This document shows, piece after piece, positions 31,171-39,494 of a stretch of DNA of 64,000 nt. The position numbers and the translations under genes were made by a program. Within the stretch, counting starts at the first letter, position 1. The number at the start of each line of letters is the position of its first letter. The stretch covers positions 62,001-126,000 of the forward strand of contig NZ_JAGSOU010000001.1 in assembly GCF_018139985.1 (NCBI RefSeq), in the 5' to 3' direction. The stretch is from Actibacterium sp. MT2.3-13A (GTDB lineage: Bacteria > Pseudomonadota > Alphaproteobacteria > Rhodobacterales > Rhodobacteraceae). A model generated the notes under the pieces. The model was given only the letters and a program-made list of their open reading frames with translations. It did not search any database and was not told where the DNA came from.

Positions 31171-32130
31171 ATGACCGCGACGCGCACCGGCCGCCCCCCC
31201 GAGCCCGGACTGGAAACCGCCAGCGTCGAGGAACAGATCATCCGCATGGCCACGCTCAGCTACGAGCGGCTGCCGATGATGGAGGTGATCTTCGACCGTT
31301 TCGCCCTGTCGCTGGGCGGCGCCCTGAAAAGCTTCAGCGCGGCGCCGACCGAGGTGACGCTCGACGCCTTCGAATACATGAGCTGCAACGAAGCGCTGGA
31401 AAGCCTGCCCGCGCCCTGGCTCGTCGCCGTCAGCTCGGCCAAGCCGTGGGAGGGCTCTCTGGCGCTGGTGATCGACCCGGACCTGCTGTTCACCATGCTG
31501 GAGACGATGCTGGGCGGGCGCGGCGCGGAAAAGGCGGGCTGGGTGCCGCGCAGCTTCACCTCGATCGAGAAGCGGCTCGCCACGCGGCTCTGCGAGGTCG
31601 CGCTGCGCGAACTGACCGAGGCATTCGCGAATGTCGCCGAGGTCCGCTTCTCCGTCGATCACCTGGAAAACAGTCCGCATTCCACCGTGCTCGCCCCGCC
31701 GCGCAGCGCCTGCGTGAAGATCACCCTCGACGTGTCGGTCGAGGGACGCGGCGGCAAGCTGGTCCTCGTCATCCCCAACATGACATTCGAGCCCGCCCGC
31801 GCGCTGCTGGCCCAGACCTTCCTCGGCGGTCAGATCGGCGGCGACAGCAGCTGGCAGAGCTTGCTGACCGAGTCCCTCCAGGACACCAGCGTCGATCTCG
31901 TGGCCCTGCTGCACGAGCTGAAACTGCCTCTGGCAGAGGTGCTGGGCTGGCGGCCCGGGGATGTTCTGGACCTCGGAATCGACACCGAAGCCGAGGTGAC
32001 GGTGAATGTCAGCGGCAAGAAGATGTTCCACGCCGCGATGGGCCGGCGCCGGAACGGATCGGTGGCGCTGCGCGTCACCCGCACACTGAACGGAAAGGAC
32101 GGGCTTCCCCATGATGGCACTGCTGATTGA
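31171..32130 (+). CDS. fliM: flagellar motor switch protein FliM
   Basis: A 319-residue C-ring protein. The middle domain begins MATLSYERLPMMEVIFDRFA, continues SLALVIDPDLLFTMLETMLG and contains the FliM pattern FTSIEKRLATRLCEVALREL. The C-terminal SpoA domain (LKLPLAEVLGWRPGDVLDLG) pairs with FliN. The N-terminal CheY-binding segment is short and diverged. The 3' end overlaps the next gene by 20 bp. Confidence 0.92.
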   Translation: MTATRTGRPPEPGLETASVEEQIIRMATLSYERLPMMEVIFDRFALSLGGALKSFSAAPTEVTLDAFEYMSCNEALESLPAPWLVAVSSAKPWEGSLALVIDPDLLFTMLETMLGGRGAEKAGWVPRSFTSIEKRLATRLCEVALRELTEAFANVAEVRFSVDHLENSPHSTVLAPPRSACVKITLDVSVEGRGGKLVLVIPNMTFEPARALLAQTFLGGQIGGDSSWQSLLTESLQDTSVDLVALLHELKLPLAEVLGWRPGDVLDLGIDTEAEVTVNVSGKKMFHAAMGRRRNGSVALRVTRTLNGKDGLPHDGTAD

Positions 32131-32488
32131 CACATTGATTCTGCTGCTCCTCGCCGGGACGCTGGGCTATGCGTTCATGGTGGAGCGCCGGGTGCGCACG
32201 CTGATGGCCGCGCTGAAGGAGCTGCAACCCGTCGTCGGCGAACTGTCGAACGCCGTTGACCGCTCCGAAAGCTCGGTGGTGGCGCTGAAATCGGTGGCCG
32301 AGAAGGTGGCGGCCGACGCGCCCCGCCCCGCCGCCCCGCAACCGGAGGCCGCAGGCGGCGGCAGCACGCTGACCTTCCGCTCGGTCCGCGCCCCCCGGCG
32401 CGTCGCCGGCGCCGGCGTCACCAGCCTCGGCGGCAAGTCAGACCTGGTGCGCAGCTTCTTCGAGGCCGCGCGGAGCCGCGGGGCATGA
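32111..32488 (+). CDS. DUF6468-type small membrane protein of flagellar clusters
   Basis: A 125-residue protein. One N-terminal membrane helix (MMALLIDTLILLLLAGTLGY) is followed by a coiled coil (RRVRTLMAALKELQPVVGEL) and a basic, Pro-rich C terminus. It matches the small protein encoded between fliM and motE in many alphaproteobacteria (DUF6468), of unknown molecular role. It overlaps fliM upstream by 20 bp and motE downstream by 4 bp. Confidence 0.8.
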   Translation: MMALLIDTLILLLLAGTLGYAFMVERRVRTLMAALKELQPVVGELSNAVDRSESSVVALKSVAEKVAADAPRPAAPQPEAAGGGSTLTFRSVRAPRRVAGAGVTSLGGKSDLVRSFFEAARSRGA

Positions 32489-33114
32489 GTCTGCGGCACC
32501 CGCTCCGGCTGGTCATCGTGACGCTGGCGCTGGCCGGCGCGGCGAAGACTGGCATCGCCGTGTTCGATGCCGCCGATCCCCGCGAGGCCCCGCGCGAGAC
32601 GGCCTTCGTCGCCGCGGCCTCCGCCGCCGCCCCCTCGTCGGAAGCCGCCCCTCCGGCCGCGCCTGCCGCGGCACGGACCTGCGAGACCCCCGAAGAGATG
32701 CTGGGCGCGGTGCAGCAGGAACGCGCCCTGCTGGCGGCGCAGAAGGAGGCGCTGGCGCAGCGCGCCTCCGAGGTGGAGCTGGCGGCCGAGCGCCTCGCGA
32801 TCGAGACCGCGCGTCTCGAAGATCTCAAGCAGGAGGTCGAAACTCTGCTGTCCCGGGTCGAGCAGGCCCAGACCGCCGATGTCGAGCGGCTGGTGAACCT
32901 CTACCGCAACATGAAGCCCAAGGAGGCGGCCTTCATCATGGATGACCTCGACATCGAGGTCTCGGTGATGGTCCTGGGAACGATGAGCGAGCGCGACGCG
33001 GCGCCGATCCTGGCCAGCCTCAACCCGGTGCGGGCGCGGGCGATCTCCAAGATCATCCTCGAACGATCCAAGCTGCCGGGCGACCAGAAACTCGTCGGGG
33101 TGCGGCTGCAATAG
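32485..33114 (+). CDS. motE: MotE-like periplasmic motility protein
   Basis: A 209-residue protein with a signal-type N terminus (LVIVTLALAGAAKTGIAVFD), an Ala/Pro-rich linker, a coiled coil at about 75-130 and a C-terminal MgtE-N-like domain (VERLVNLYRNMKPKEAAFIM; VMVLGTMSERDAAPILASL). This is the MotE architecture; in Sinorhizobium MotE is a chaperone for the periplasmic motor protein MotC. It ends a transcript that converges with flhB 12 bp away. Confidence 0.8.
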   Translation: MSLRHPLRLVIVTLALAGAAKTGIAVFDAADPREAPRETAFVAAASAAAPSSEAAPPAAPAAARTCETPEEMLGAVQQERALLAAQKEALAQRASEVELAAERLAIETARLEDLKQEVETLLSRVEQAQTADVERLVNLYRNMKPKEAAFIMDDLDIEVSVMVLGTMSERDAAPILASLNPVRARAISKIILERSKLPGDQKLVGVRLQ

Positions 33115-33126
33115 CGGCGCGCCCGC

Positions 33127-34251
33127 TCACTCCGCCACGCGCAGGCTCGACCCGGACGGCGGGCGGCGGCGGATGTTGCGCCGCAGGTCCATGACATAGC
33201 CGATGATCTCGGCCACCGCCTGCCAGTGCTCGACCGGGATCTGGTCGTCCACCTCGACGCTGGCGTGCAGCGCGCGCGCCAGCGGCCGGTTCTCGACCAA
33301 CGGGATGTCGTTCTCGCGTGCCAGGCGGCGGATCTGGGCGGCCATCAGGTCGGTGCCCTTGGCCACGCAGACCGGCGCGGTGTCCACCCCCGGCTGGTAG
33401 CGCAGCGCCACCGCGTAATGGGTCGGATTCGTCAGCACCACGCTGGCGGTGGGCACCGCCTGGGCCACGCGCTGGCGCGCGCGCTTGCGCCGGATCTCGG
33501 CCCGGCGCATCCGCACCATGGGATCGCCCTCCGACTCCTTGTGCTCGTCGCGCAGTTCCTTGAGCGACATGCGCTGCTTCTTGATCCACTGCATGCGCTT
33601 CCAGACGATGTCGATCACCGCGACCGGCACCAGGAACACCGTCGCCGCGATCAGCAGCTTCGCCACCTCGCCGCGCAGGTAGCCCGGCAGTTCCTCGGGG
33701 ACGAAGCCGCGGCTCTGCCATATCCCCGTCACCGCCCCGCGCGCCACCCAGACCGCGATCACCGCAACCACCAGCACCTTGGCCACGTTCTTGGCGAACT
33801 CGACGAAACTGTCGGCCGAGAACATCTTCTTCAGCCCCGACAAAGGTGAGAGCTTCGACAGTTTCGGCCGGATCCGATCCAGCGAGACCACCGTCTCGCC
33901 CTGGATCAGCACGCCGAAGATCGCCGCGACGATCATCACCAGAAGGGCGGGCGCCAGGGCCAGGGCGATGGCCCGGCCCAGCGCCCGCACCACCGCGCCG
34001 AGGTCGGCCAACCCCTGCCGCCCCTCGCCCACGCCGATCTGGCCCGCGCTCTCGAACACGCCGCGCAGCGCGCCGGCCAGTTGCGGCCCGGCCTGCGGCA
34101 GGATGAACAGCGTCAGCACGAAGAGCGCGAAGACGCTCATCATGTTGCCGGTCTCGCGCGAGCTGGGCACGTCGCCCTTCTCGCGGGCCTTGCGGAGCTT
34201 TCGCTCGGACGGCTCTTCGGTCTTGCTGCTCTTGTCCTCGTTCTCCGACAT
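33127..34251 (-). CDS. flhB: flagellar export switch protein FlhB
   Basis: A 374-residue export gate protein with four membrane helices in the first 210 residues and a cytoplasmic domain holding the autocleavage motif NPTH at about 275-278 (VVLTNPTHYAVALRY). Cleavage there switches export from hook to filament substrates when FliK signals. The N terminus (KTEEPSERKLRKAREKGDVP) is the family signature. Last gene of the block starting at flgB. Confidence 0.97.
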   Translation of the reverse strand: MSENEDKSSKTEEPSERKLRKAREKGDVPSSRETGNMMSVFALFVLTLFILPQAGPQLAGALRGVFESAGQIGVGEGRQGLADLGAVVRALGRAIALALAPALLVMIVAAIFGVLIQGETVVSLDRIRPKLSKLSPLSGLKKMFSADSFVEFAKNVAKVLVVAVIAVWVARGAVTGIWQSRGFVPEELPGYLRGEVAKLLIAATVFLVPVAVIDIVWKRMQWIKKQRMSLKELRDEHKESEGDPMVRMRRAEIRRKRARQRVAQAVPTASVVLTNPTHYAVALRYQPGVDTAPVCVAKGTDLMAAQIRRLARENDIPLVENRPLARALHASVEVDDQIPVEHWQAVAEIIGYVMDLRRNIRRRPPSGSSLRVAE

Positions 34252-34260
34252 CGCCCGCCC

Positions 34261-35016
34261 CTAGAAGGCCAGAAGGCCGAGCCAGTCGGCGAAGGCATCG
34301 AGGAAACCGCGCAGCAGGAACGGCGCGGCGACGACCAGCACGAACAGGCCGGCGGCGATCAGCACGGGCGCGGCGACGAAGAACACCGGCAGCGTCGGCA
34401 TCATCCGGTTGGCCAGCCCCAGCCCGACGTTCAGCACCAGCCCCATGACGTAGAAGGGCGCGGACAGCGACAGCCCGAGATAGAGGCTCATCCCCGCCGC
34501 GCGCACGGTCTGCTCGGCCAGGTCGCCGGGCATGATCCGCCCGACCGGGAACACCTCGTAGCTCATCAGCAGCGCCCGGATGATGACGTGATGCAAGTCG
34601 GTGACGAAGATCAGCGTTGCCCCCGCCATCATCAGCGCCGAGGCGATCAGCGTCGCGCCCTGGAACGATCCGGTGCTGGGCGCAAAGGCGTTGGCCAGCC
34701 CCGAGACCAGCCCGATCTGGTAGCCCGCGAATTGCAGCGCGGTCATCAGGATCCGCGCCGTCATCCCGATCCACAGCCCCAGCGTGATCTCCAGCGCCAG
34801 CACCGGCAGCATCTCCAGCGGCGTGCCCAGCGCCATCGGCCCGACCGGCGTGGCGGGCAGCAGCGCCGCGCAGAGCACCAGCGCCAGCATCAGCCGGAAC
34901 CGCACCGGCACCTGCGTCTCGCCGAAGCCGGGCATGAACACCATCACGCTGCCCAGCCGGGCGAAGACCAACACGAAGCCCATCACCTGCGACGTGAGAA
35001 AGGCGCTCAGGTCCAT
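34261..35016 (-). CDS. fliR: flagellar export gate protein FliR
   Basis: A 251-residue polytopic membrane protein with about six hydrophobic stretches. FliR features include VLVFARLGSVMVFMPGFGET, EITLGLWIGMTARILMTALQ, FAGYQIGLVSGLANAF and the C-terminal FVLVVAAPFLLRGFLDAFAD. Together with FliP and FliQ it forms the export gate. It lies 4 bp from flhA and 9 bp from flhB. Confidence 0.96.
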   Translation of the reverse strand: MDLSAFLTSQVMGFVLVFARLGSVMVFMPGFGETQVPVRFRLMLALVLCAALLPATPVGPMALGTPLEMLPVLALEITLGLWIGMTARILMTALQFAGYQIGLVSGLANAFAPSTGSFQGATLIASALMMAGATLIFVTDLHHVIIRALLMSYEVFPVGRIMPGDLAEQTVRAAGMSLYLGLSLSAPFYVMGLVLNVGLGLANRMMPTLPVFFVAAPVLIAAGLFVLVVAAPFLLRGFLDAFADWLGLLAF

Positions 35017-35020
35017 CGCC

Positions 35021-37120
35021 CTAGCCGCCGATCGTGCCCACGGTCCGCAGCGATGCCTTGCGGTGGATCTCGTTATGCGAAATCACCTGCGTCATCGGGC
35101 TGACCCGCTCCAGCATCGAGCGGACGAAGCTCCGCACCTCTGGGCTGACCAGCAGGGCCGGCCATTGATCCTGCTGCGCGTGTTTCTGGATCTCCTTGCG
35201 CGCCTCCAGCACGAATTCCTGCACCCTTTGCGGCGACATCAGGAAATTGCGCTCGTCGCCGTTGATCCGCACCGCATCGTTGAACTCGCGTTCCCAGGCC
35301 GGCGACAGGGCGATCACCGGCACATAGCCGGAGACGTCGGTCAGGGCGTTGCAGATCTGGTTGCTGAGGCGCCGGCGCACATGCTCGGTCACGGTGGTGA
35401 CATTGCTGCTGGTGCGGCTGATCTCGGCGATCGCCTCGACGATCAGCGGCATGTTGCGGACCGAGATCCGCTCGGTCAGCAGCGCCTGCAGCACCTGCTG
35501 CACGAGGATCACCGGCGCGGGCACCGACAGGTCGGCCACAAGTTTCTGATAGTCCCGGTCGAGCCTCTCGATCAGGGCCTGCGTCGCGCCGTAGGTCAGC
35601 AGGTCGGACATGTGGTCCTTGATGACCTCGGTCAGGTGGGTGGTGATCACGCTTTCGGGGTCGACCACGGTATAACCCTGGCTTTCGGCCTCGGCGGCGT
35701 GGGCGGCGTCGACCCAGACCGCCTCCAGCCCGAAGGCCGGATCCTTGGTGCGCTCGCCCGGCAGCGCGATCGGCGCCTCGGCCGGGTTGAGCACCATGCG
35801 CTTGGTCGGCCGGATGTCGCCGCGCACCGCCTCCACCCCCTGCACGAGGATGGCGTAGCTGTTGATCGGCAGGCCCGGCGCGTCCTTGATGCGGACCGAG
35901 GGCAGGACGAAGCCGAATTCGCGGGCGAAGAGGTTGCGCAGGCTCTTGATCTTGCCGGGCAGCGCGGCCTCGGCGCTGTCGGTCAGCGGCACCAGCGCCT
36001 CGCCCAGCTCAAGCCGCAGCTCATCGAGCTTCATGGTCTCCTGAAGGCTGTCCTCCTCGCTGAGCGCGCCGGCGCCGGCCTCCGCGGCGGCCTCGCGGCG
36101 GGCGGCCAGCTCCGCCTCGGCGGCCTTGCGCTGCATCACATAGCCAAGCCCCGCCATCAGCAGCGCCAGCGCCGCGAAGACCGGCACCGGGAAACCGGGC
36201 AGCAGGCCGATCCCGAACAGCAACCCCGCCGCCATGTAAAGCGCCTTGGGAAACCGGCCCAGCTGCGCCAGCACCGCCTCGTTCGCCGCGCCCACTGTGC
36301 CGCCCTTGGTCACGATCAGGCCGGCGGCCAGCGACACGATCAGCGCCGGCACCTGCGACACCAGCCCGTCGCCGATGGTCAGCGTGGTGTAGTTGTTCGC
36401 GGCCTCGCCGACGCTCATCCCGTGCTGCACGGTGCCGATCAGGATGCCGCCGATGACGTTGATCAGGGTGATGATGATCCCGGCCACCGCGTCGCCGCGC
36501 ACGAATTTCGACGCGCCGTCCATGGCGCCGAAAAAGCCGCTCTCGTCCTCCAGCTCCTTCCGCCGCCGCCGCGCCTCGGCCTCGTCGATCAGCCCCGCGC
36601 CGAGATCGGCGTCGATCGCCATCTGCTTGCCCGGCATCGCATCCAGCGAGAACCGCGCCGAAACCTCGGCGATCCGTGTCGAACCCTTGGTGATGACGAT
36701 GAAGTTGATCACGACGAGGATGGCGAAGATCACGATCCCGATGACGAAACTGCCCGCCACGATGAAGCGCGAGAACCCCTCGATCACGCCGCCCGCCGCA
36801 TCGGTGCCGGTATGACCCTGGCTGAGGATCAGCCGCGTCGAGGCCACGTTCAGCGACAGCCGCAGCATGGTTACCACCAGCAAGAGCGTCGGGAAGGAGT
36901 TGAAATCCAGCGGCCGCGGAATCCACAGCGCGACCATCAGGATCAGCGCCGAGACCGACAGCGACACCGCCAGCCCGAAATCGAGGATCACCGGCGGCAG
37001 CGGCACGAAGAGCACCGCGAGAACCAGGGTCACGCCGATCGCGAAGCCCACGTCGCGGTTGGCCAGCCCCAGGGACAGGAGATCGCCCTTGCCTGCCGGA
37101 TTGGTGCCCTGGCTGCTCAT
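35021..37120 (-). CDS. flhA: flagellar export gate protein FlhA
   Basis: A 699-residue protein. The N-terminal half carries about eight membrane helices and the FHIPEP signature (TKGSTRIAEVSARFSLDAMP, GKQMAIDADLGAGLIDEAEA, RRRRKELEDESGFFGAMDGA). The C-terminal half forms the cytoplasmic nonamer ring that docks export chaperones (VWVDAAHAAEAESQGYTVVD, YVPVIALSPAWEREFNDAVR). Full length for the family. Placed between the transglycosylase gene and fliR. Confidence 0.97.
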   Translation of the reverse strand: MSSQGTNPAGKGDLLSLGLANRDVGFAIGVTLVLAVLFVPLPPVILDFGLAVSLSVSALILMVALWIPRPLDFNSFPTLLLVVTMLRLSLNVASTRLILSQGHTGTDAAGGVIEGFSRFIVAGSFVIGIVIFAILVVINFIVITKGSTRIAEVSARFSLDAMPGKQMAIDADLGAGLIDEAEARRRRKELEDESGFFGAMDGASKFVRGDAVAGIIITLINVIGGILIGTVQHGMSVGEAANNYTTLTIGDGLVSQVPALIVSLAAGLIVTKGGTVGAANEAVLAQLGRFPKALYMAAGLLFGIGLLPGFPVPVFAALALLMAGLGYVMQRKAAEAELAARREAAAEAGAGALSEEDSLQETMKLDELRLELGEALVPLTDSAEAALPGKIKSLRNLFAREFGFVLPSVRIKDAPGLPINSYAILVQGVEAVRGDIRPTKRMVLNPAEAPIALPGERTKDPAFGLEAVWVDAAHAAEAESQGYTVVDPESVITTHLTEVIKDHMSDLLTYGATQALIERLDRDYQKLVADLSVPAPVILVQQVLQALLTERISVRNMPLIVEAIAEISRTSSNVTTVTEHVRRRLSNQICNALTDVSGYVPVIALSPAWEREFNDAVRINGDERNFLMSPQRVQEFVLEARKEIQKHAQQDQWPALLVSPEVRSFVRSMLERVSPMTQVISHNEIHRKASLRTVGTIGG

Positions 37121-37131
37121 CCCCGCCCCCC

Positions 37132-37965
37132 TCAGAACCCCTGCCGGAAATTCGGCAGGATCGGCTGAAGCTCGGCCTCGCTGTAGATGCTGCGCCGGCG
37201 CGCCTTGCCGTCCGCCCGGGCGCTCAGCCCGGCCGACCAGATGCCGCCGCCCGCCGCATCGGCATCCCGCGCCGCCTCGGGCGCGCGCGCGGGCTGCTCC
37301 GTCTCCGCCGCCGCGCCGCCGGCGGCGATGGCGCGGAACTGGTCGATCCGGTCATTGGCCACCGCCACGTTGCGGGTCAGCGCGGCGAGGTAGGTCTCGC
37401 GCTTTTCCGGCGTGAAGGAATGGTAGGAGCCCGCGGCCGTCTTCCAGTCGCCGGTCTGGTCATGAAGCTGTTTCAGGAACCGCGCAGCGTAATCCACGTT
37501 CACCGCCGGATCGAACCCCTCGGCCGCGCCCTCGAAGGCCTCGGGGTGCCAGCGCAGGTTGATCTGCATGCAGCCCACATCGATCGAGCTGACGCCCGCG
37601 GCCTGCTGCGCCCGCACCCAGTCCAGCGCCGCCGCGCGGCTGTCGAAGAGGCGCCCGTCGCCCGCCGCGTTGACCGCCCAGGGCCAGACCGTCAGCGCGC
37701 CGCTGCGGGTCACGCCGGCCTCCTGCAGCCCGATGCCGAGCAGGATGTTGTCGGGGATGCCGTGGCGCAGCTGGGCGCGCAGGATCTCCCGCACGCAGAC
37801 GCTTTGCGCCGGGACCGGCCCGGAGGGCGCGGGCGCGGCCTCGCGCCGGGCCGCGGCGCTCCGGGTGCTGGTGTAGAACCCGCTCCACCCCGCCCCGGCC
37901 GGCGCCCCCGCCAGCGCCGGCAGCAGCGCCAGAAGACCCGCGCGCAGCGCAGCGCGCACCCTCAC
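37132..37965 (-). CDS. flagellar lytic transglycosylase (SltF-like)
   Basis: A 277-residue exported protein starting at a GTG that overlaps the fliQ stop (GTGA at 37962-37965). The signal peptide is RAALRAGLLALLPALAGAPA. An SLT fold follows: catalytic Glu in LLGIGLQEAGVTR, the SSIDVGCMQINLRWHPEAFE block and the AARFLKQLHDQTGDWKTAAG helix. FlgJ in this window has no hydrolase domain, so this enzyme probably opens peptidoglycan for the rod, as SltF does in Rhodobacter sphaeroides. Sequence identity to SltF was not tested. The C-terminal 70 residues are low complexity. Confidence 0.82.
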   Translation of the reverse strand: MRVRAALRAGLLALLPALAGAPAGAGWSGFYTSTRSAAARREAAPAPSGPVPAQSVCVREILRAQLRHGIPDNILLGIGLQEAGVTRSGALTVWPWAVNAAGDGRLFDSRAAALDWVRAQQAAGVSSIDVGCMQINLRWHPEAFEGAAEGFDPAVNVDYAARFLKQLHDQTGDWKTAAGSYHSFTPEKRETYLAALTRNVAVANDRIDQFRAIAAGGAAAETEQPARAPEAARDADAAGGGIWSAGLSARADGKARRRSIYSEAELQPILPNFRQGF

Positions 37966-38231
37966 AGCCCGCCGCCCGCGATCAGGTCGAACACCTGGTC
38001 CGACAGTTTCCGCAGCACCGAATAGATGAACGGCGTCGAGGCCACCAGCCCGAGGAAGATCGCCACGATCTTCGGCACGAAGGTCAGCGTCATTTCCTGG
38101 ATCTGCGTCAGCGCCTGGAAGAAGGCGATGACAAGACCGATCGCCAACGCCAGCGCCAGCACGGGCCCCGAGGCGTAGAGCACGGTCAGAAAGGCCTCCG
38201 ACAGGATTTCGTAGACGTCGCTCTCGCTCAT
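37962..38231 (-). CDS. fliQ: flagellar export gate protein FliQ
   Basis: An 89-residue protein with two membrane helices (VLALALAIGLVIAFFQALTQ; FVPKIVAIFLGLVASTPFIY) and the conserved TQIQEMTLTFVPKI loop. It completes the FliP-FliQ-FliR gate. Its stop overlaps the transglycosylase start by 4 bp, and fliE lies 18 bp upstream. Confidence 0.95.
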   Translation of the reverse strand: MSESDVYEILSEAFLTVLYASGPVLALALAIGLVIAFFQALTQIQEMTLTFVPKIVAIFLGLVASTPFIYSVLRKLSDQVFDLIAGGGL

Positions 38232-38249
38232 CGGTTTGGCCCCCGGCCA

Positions 38250-38579
38250 TCAGATCGGCATCCGCATCACTTCCTGGTAGGCGGCGACGAACTTGTCGCG
38301 CACCGAGACCGCCAGCTTGACCGTCGATTCCAGCTCCAGCGCCGCCTGAACCACCTGCTGGGTGTTCACCTCGCCCTGCAGCCCGGCCTGCACCATCGCA
38401 TCCGCCGCGCGCGCCTCGTGCAGCGCGTTGACCGAGGCCTCGCGCAGCATCTCGGAGAAGGAGGCGCCGCCGGCCTGCGCGGCATCGCCCGCCGTTTCGG
38501 CGGAATCCGCGCGCAGATCCTGCGACGAACGGTAGGCGCCGCGGATGGCGCCGGTGGACAGGAGGGTGGTTTCGGTCAT
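38250..38579 (-). CDS. fliE: MS ring-rod junction protein FliE
   Basis: A 109-residue protein. The family signature is in SFSEMLREASVNALHEARAA, GLQGEVNTQQVVQAALELES and VKLAVSVRDKFVAAYQEVMR, ending MPI. FliE links the MS ring to the proximal rod. It follows flgC by 13 bp in the flgB-flgC-fliE order usual for bacteria. Confidence 0.93.
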   Translation of the reverse strand: MTETTLLSTGAIRGAYRSSQDLRADSAETAGDAAQAGGASFSEMLREASVNALHEARAADAMVQAGLQGEVNTQQVVQAALELESTVKLAVSVRDKFVAAYQEVMRMPI

Positions 38580-38592
38580 GCCGGTCTGGCCT

Positions 38593-39003
38593 TCACTTCA
38601 ACAGGTCGATCATCTGGCTGCGCATCCGGCGCCCGGCCTCGAACATGTTCATGTTCGCCTCGTAGCTGCGCGAGGCCTCGCGCATGTTGGCCATCTCCAG
38701 CAGCGGGTTCACGTTGGGCGTCTTGACGAAGCCGTTCTCGTCGGCCGCCGGGTGCGACGGGTCGTGGACCATCGCGAAAGGGGTGTCGTCGCGGCCGACC
38801 CGCGACACCTGCACCATCGACGCGCCGGTCTCGCGGTCGAGCACCTCGGCGAAGGAGATCGTCTTACGGCGATAGGGATCTTCGCCCGGCACGGTGCCGC
38901 GGGAATCGGCGTTGGCGACGTTCTCGGACACGATCTTCAGGCGCTCGCCCTGCGCCAGCATCCCGCTGGCCGCGATCGAAGAGATGGATTTGAGCGGGTC
39001 CAT
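38593..39003 (-). CDS. flgC: flagellar proximal rod protein FlgC
   Basis: A 136-residue rod protein. N-terminal SSIAASGMLAQGERLKIVSE with NVANADSRGTVPGEDPYRRK and C-terminal NVNPLLEMANMREASRSYEA, NMNMFEAGRRMRSQMIDLL are typical. It follows flgB by 25 bp. Confidence 0.96.
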   Translation of the reverse strand: MDPLKSISSIAASGMLAQGERLKIVSENVANADSRGTVPGEDPYRRKTISFAEVLDRETGASMVQVSRVGRDDTPFAMVHDPSHPAADENGFVKTPNVNPLLEMANMREASRSYEANMNMFEAGRRMRSQMIDLLK

Positions 39004-39028
39004 GTGCTGCCTCCCTGTCCTTCAGCCC

Positions 39029-39427
39029 TCAACGGATGCCGGTGACCGCCAGGGTCAGCAACTCATGCCCCTTGCGGTAGAGCTGCGCCGCCATCCGGTA
39101 ATTCTCACTGACCTCGGCGGCCTTGATGCTCTGCTGCTCCAGCACCACGGTATTGCCGTCCATGCTCTGGTCCCAGGCCCCGTCGTCCACCCGCACCCGG
39201 ACGTTGCCGGCCTGCGCCGCGCCGCCGAGATGCCTGGCGTTGGTGGTCACCACGCCCGAGGGCCGGGCGGAATCGTCCAGCATCTCGGAAAACCCGCTGA
39301 CCTCGCGCGCCCTGAAACCCGGCGTATCCGCATTGGCGATATTCTCGGAAATCACCTGCTGGCGCGTGCTCAGCCACTGCATCCGCTGCGAGGCGATCTT
39401 GAAGAAGGACAGCGAGTCCAGTTTCAT
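39029..39427 (-). CDS. flgB: flagellar proximal rod protein FlgB
   Basis: A 132-residue rod protein. It starts MKLDSLSFFKIASQRMQWLS with RQQVISENIANADTPGFRAR and ends SIKAAEVSENYRMAAQLYRK. It is first in the long minus-strand block flgB-flgC-fliE-fliQ-slt-flhA-fliR-flhB and shares its promoter gap with the divergent fliI gene. Confidence 0.96.
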   Translation of the reverse strand: MKLDSLSFFKIASQRMQWLSTRQQVISENIANADTPGFRAREVSGFSEMLDDSARPSGVVTTNARHLGGAAQAGNVRVRVDDGAWDQSMDGNTVVLEQQSIKAAEVSENYRMAAQLYRKGHELLTLAVTGIR

Positions 39428-39445
39428 TTGAGGTTCCTTCCAGTC

Positions 39446-39467
39446 TATTCTTGATATAACATGAATA
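39446..39467. promoter_or_regulatory. TATTCTTG / CATGAATA pair between flgB and fliI
   Basis: TATTCTTG at 39446-39453 and CATGAATA at 39460-39467 face each other in the 67-bp gap between divergent genes. A third copy, CAAGGATA, lies at 39548-39555 inside the 5' end of fliI. The first is an exact motif copy; the second has one change. Confidence 0.45.
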
Positions 39468-39494
39468 AATCATGCTGACTACCGGATAAATCCC

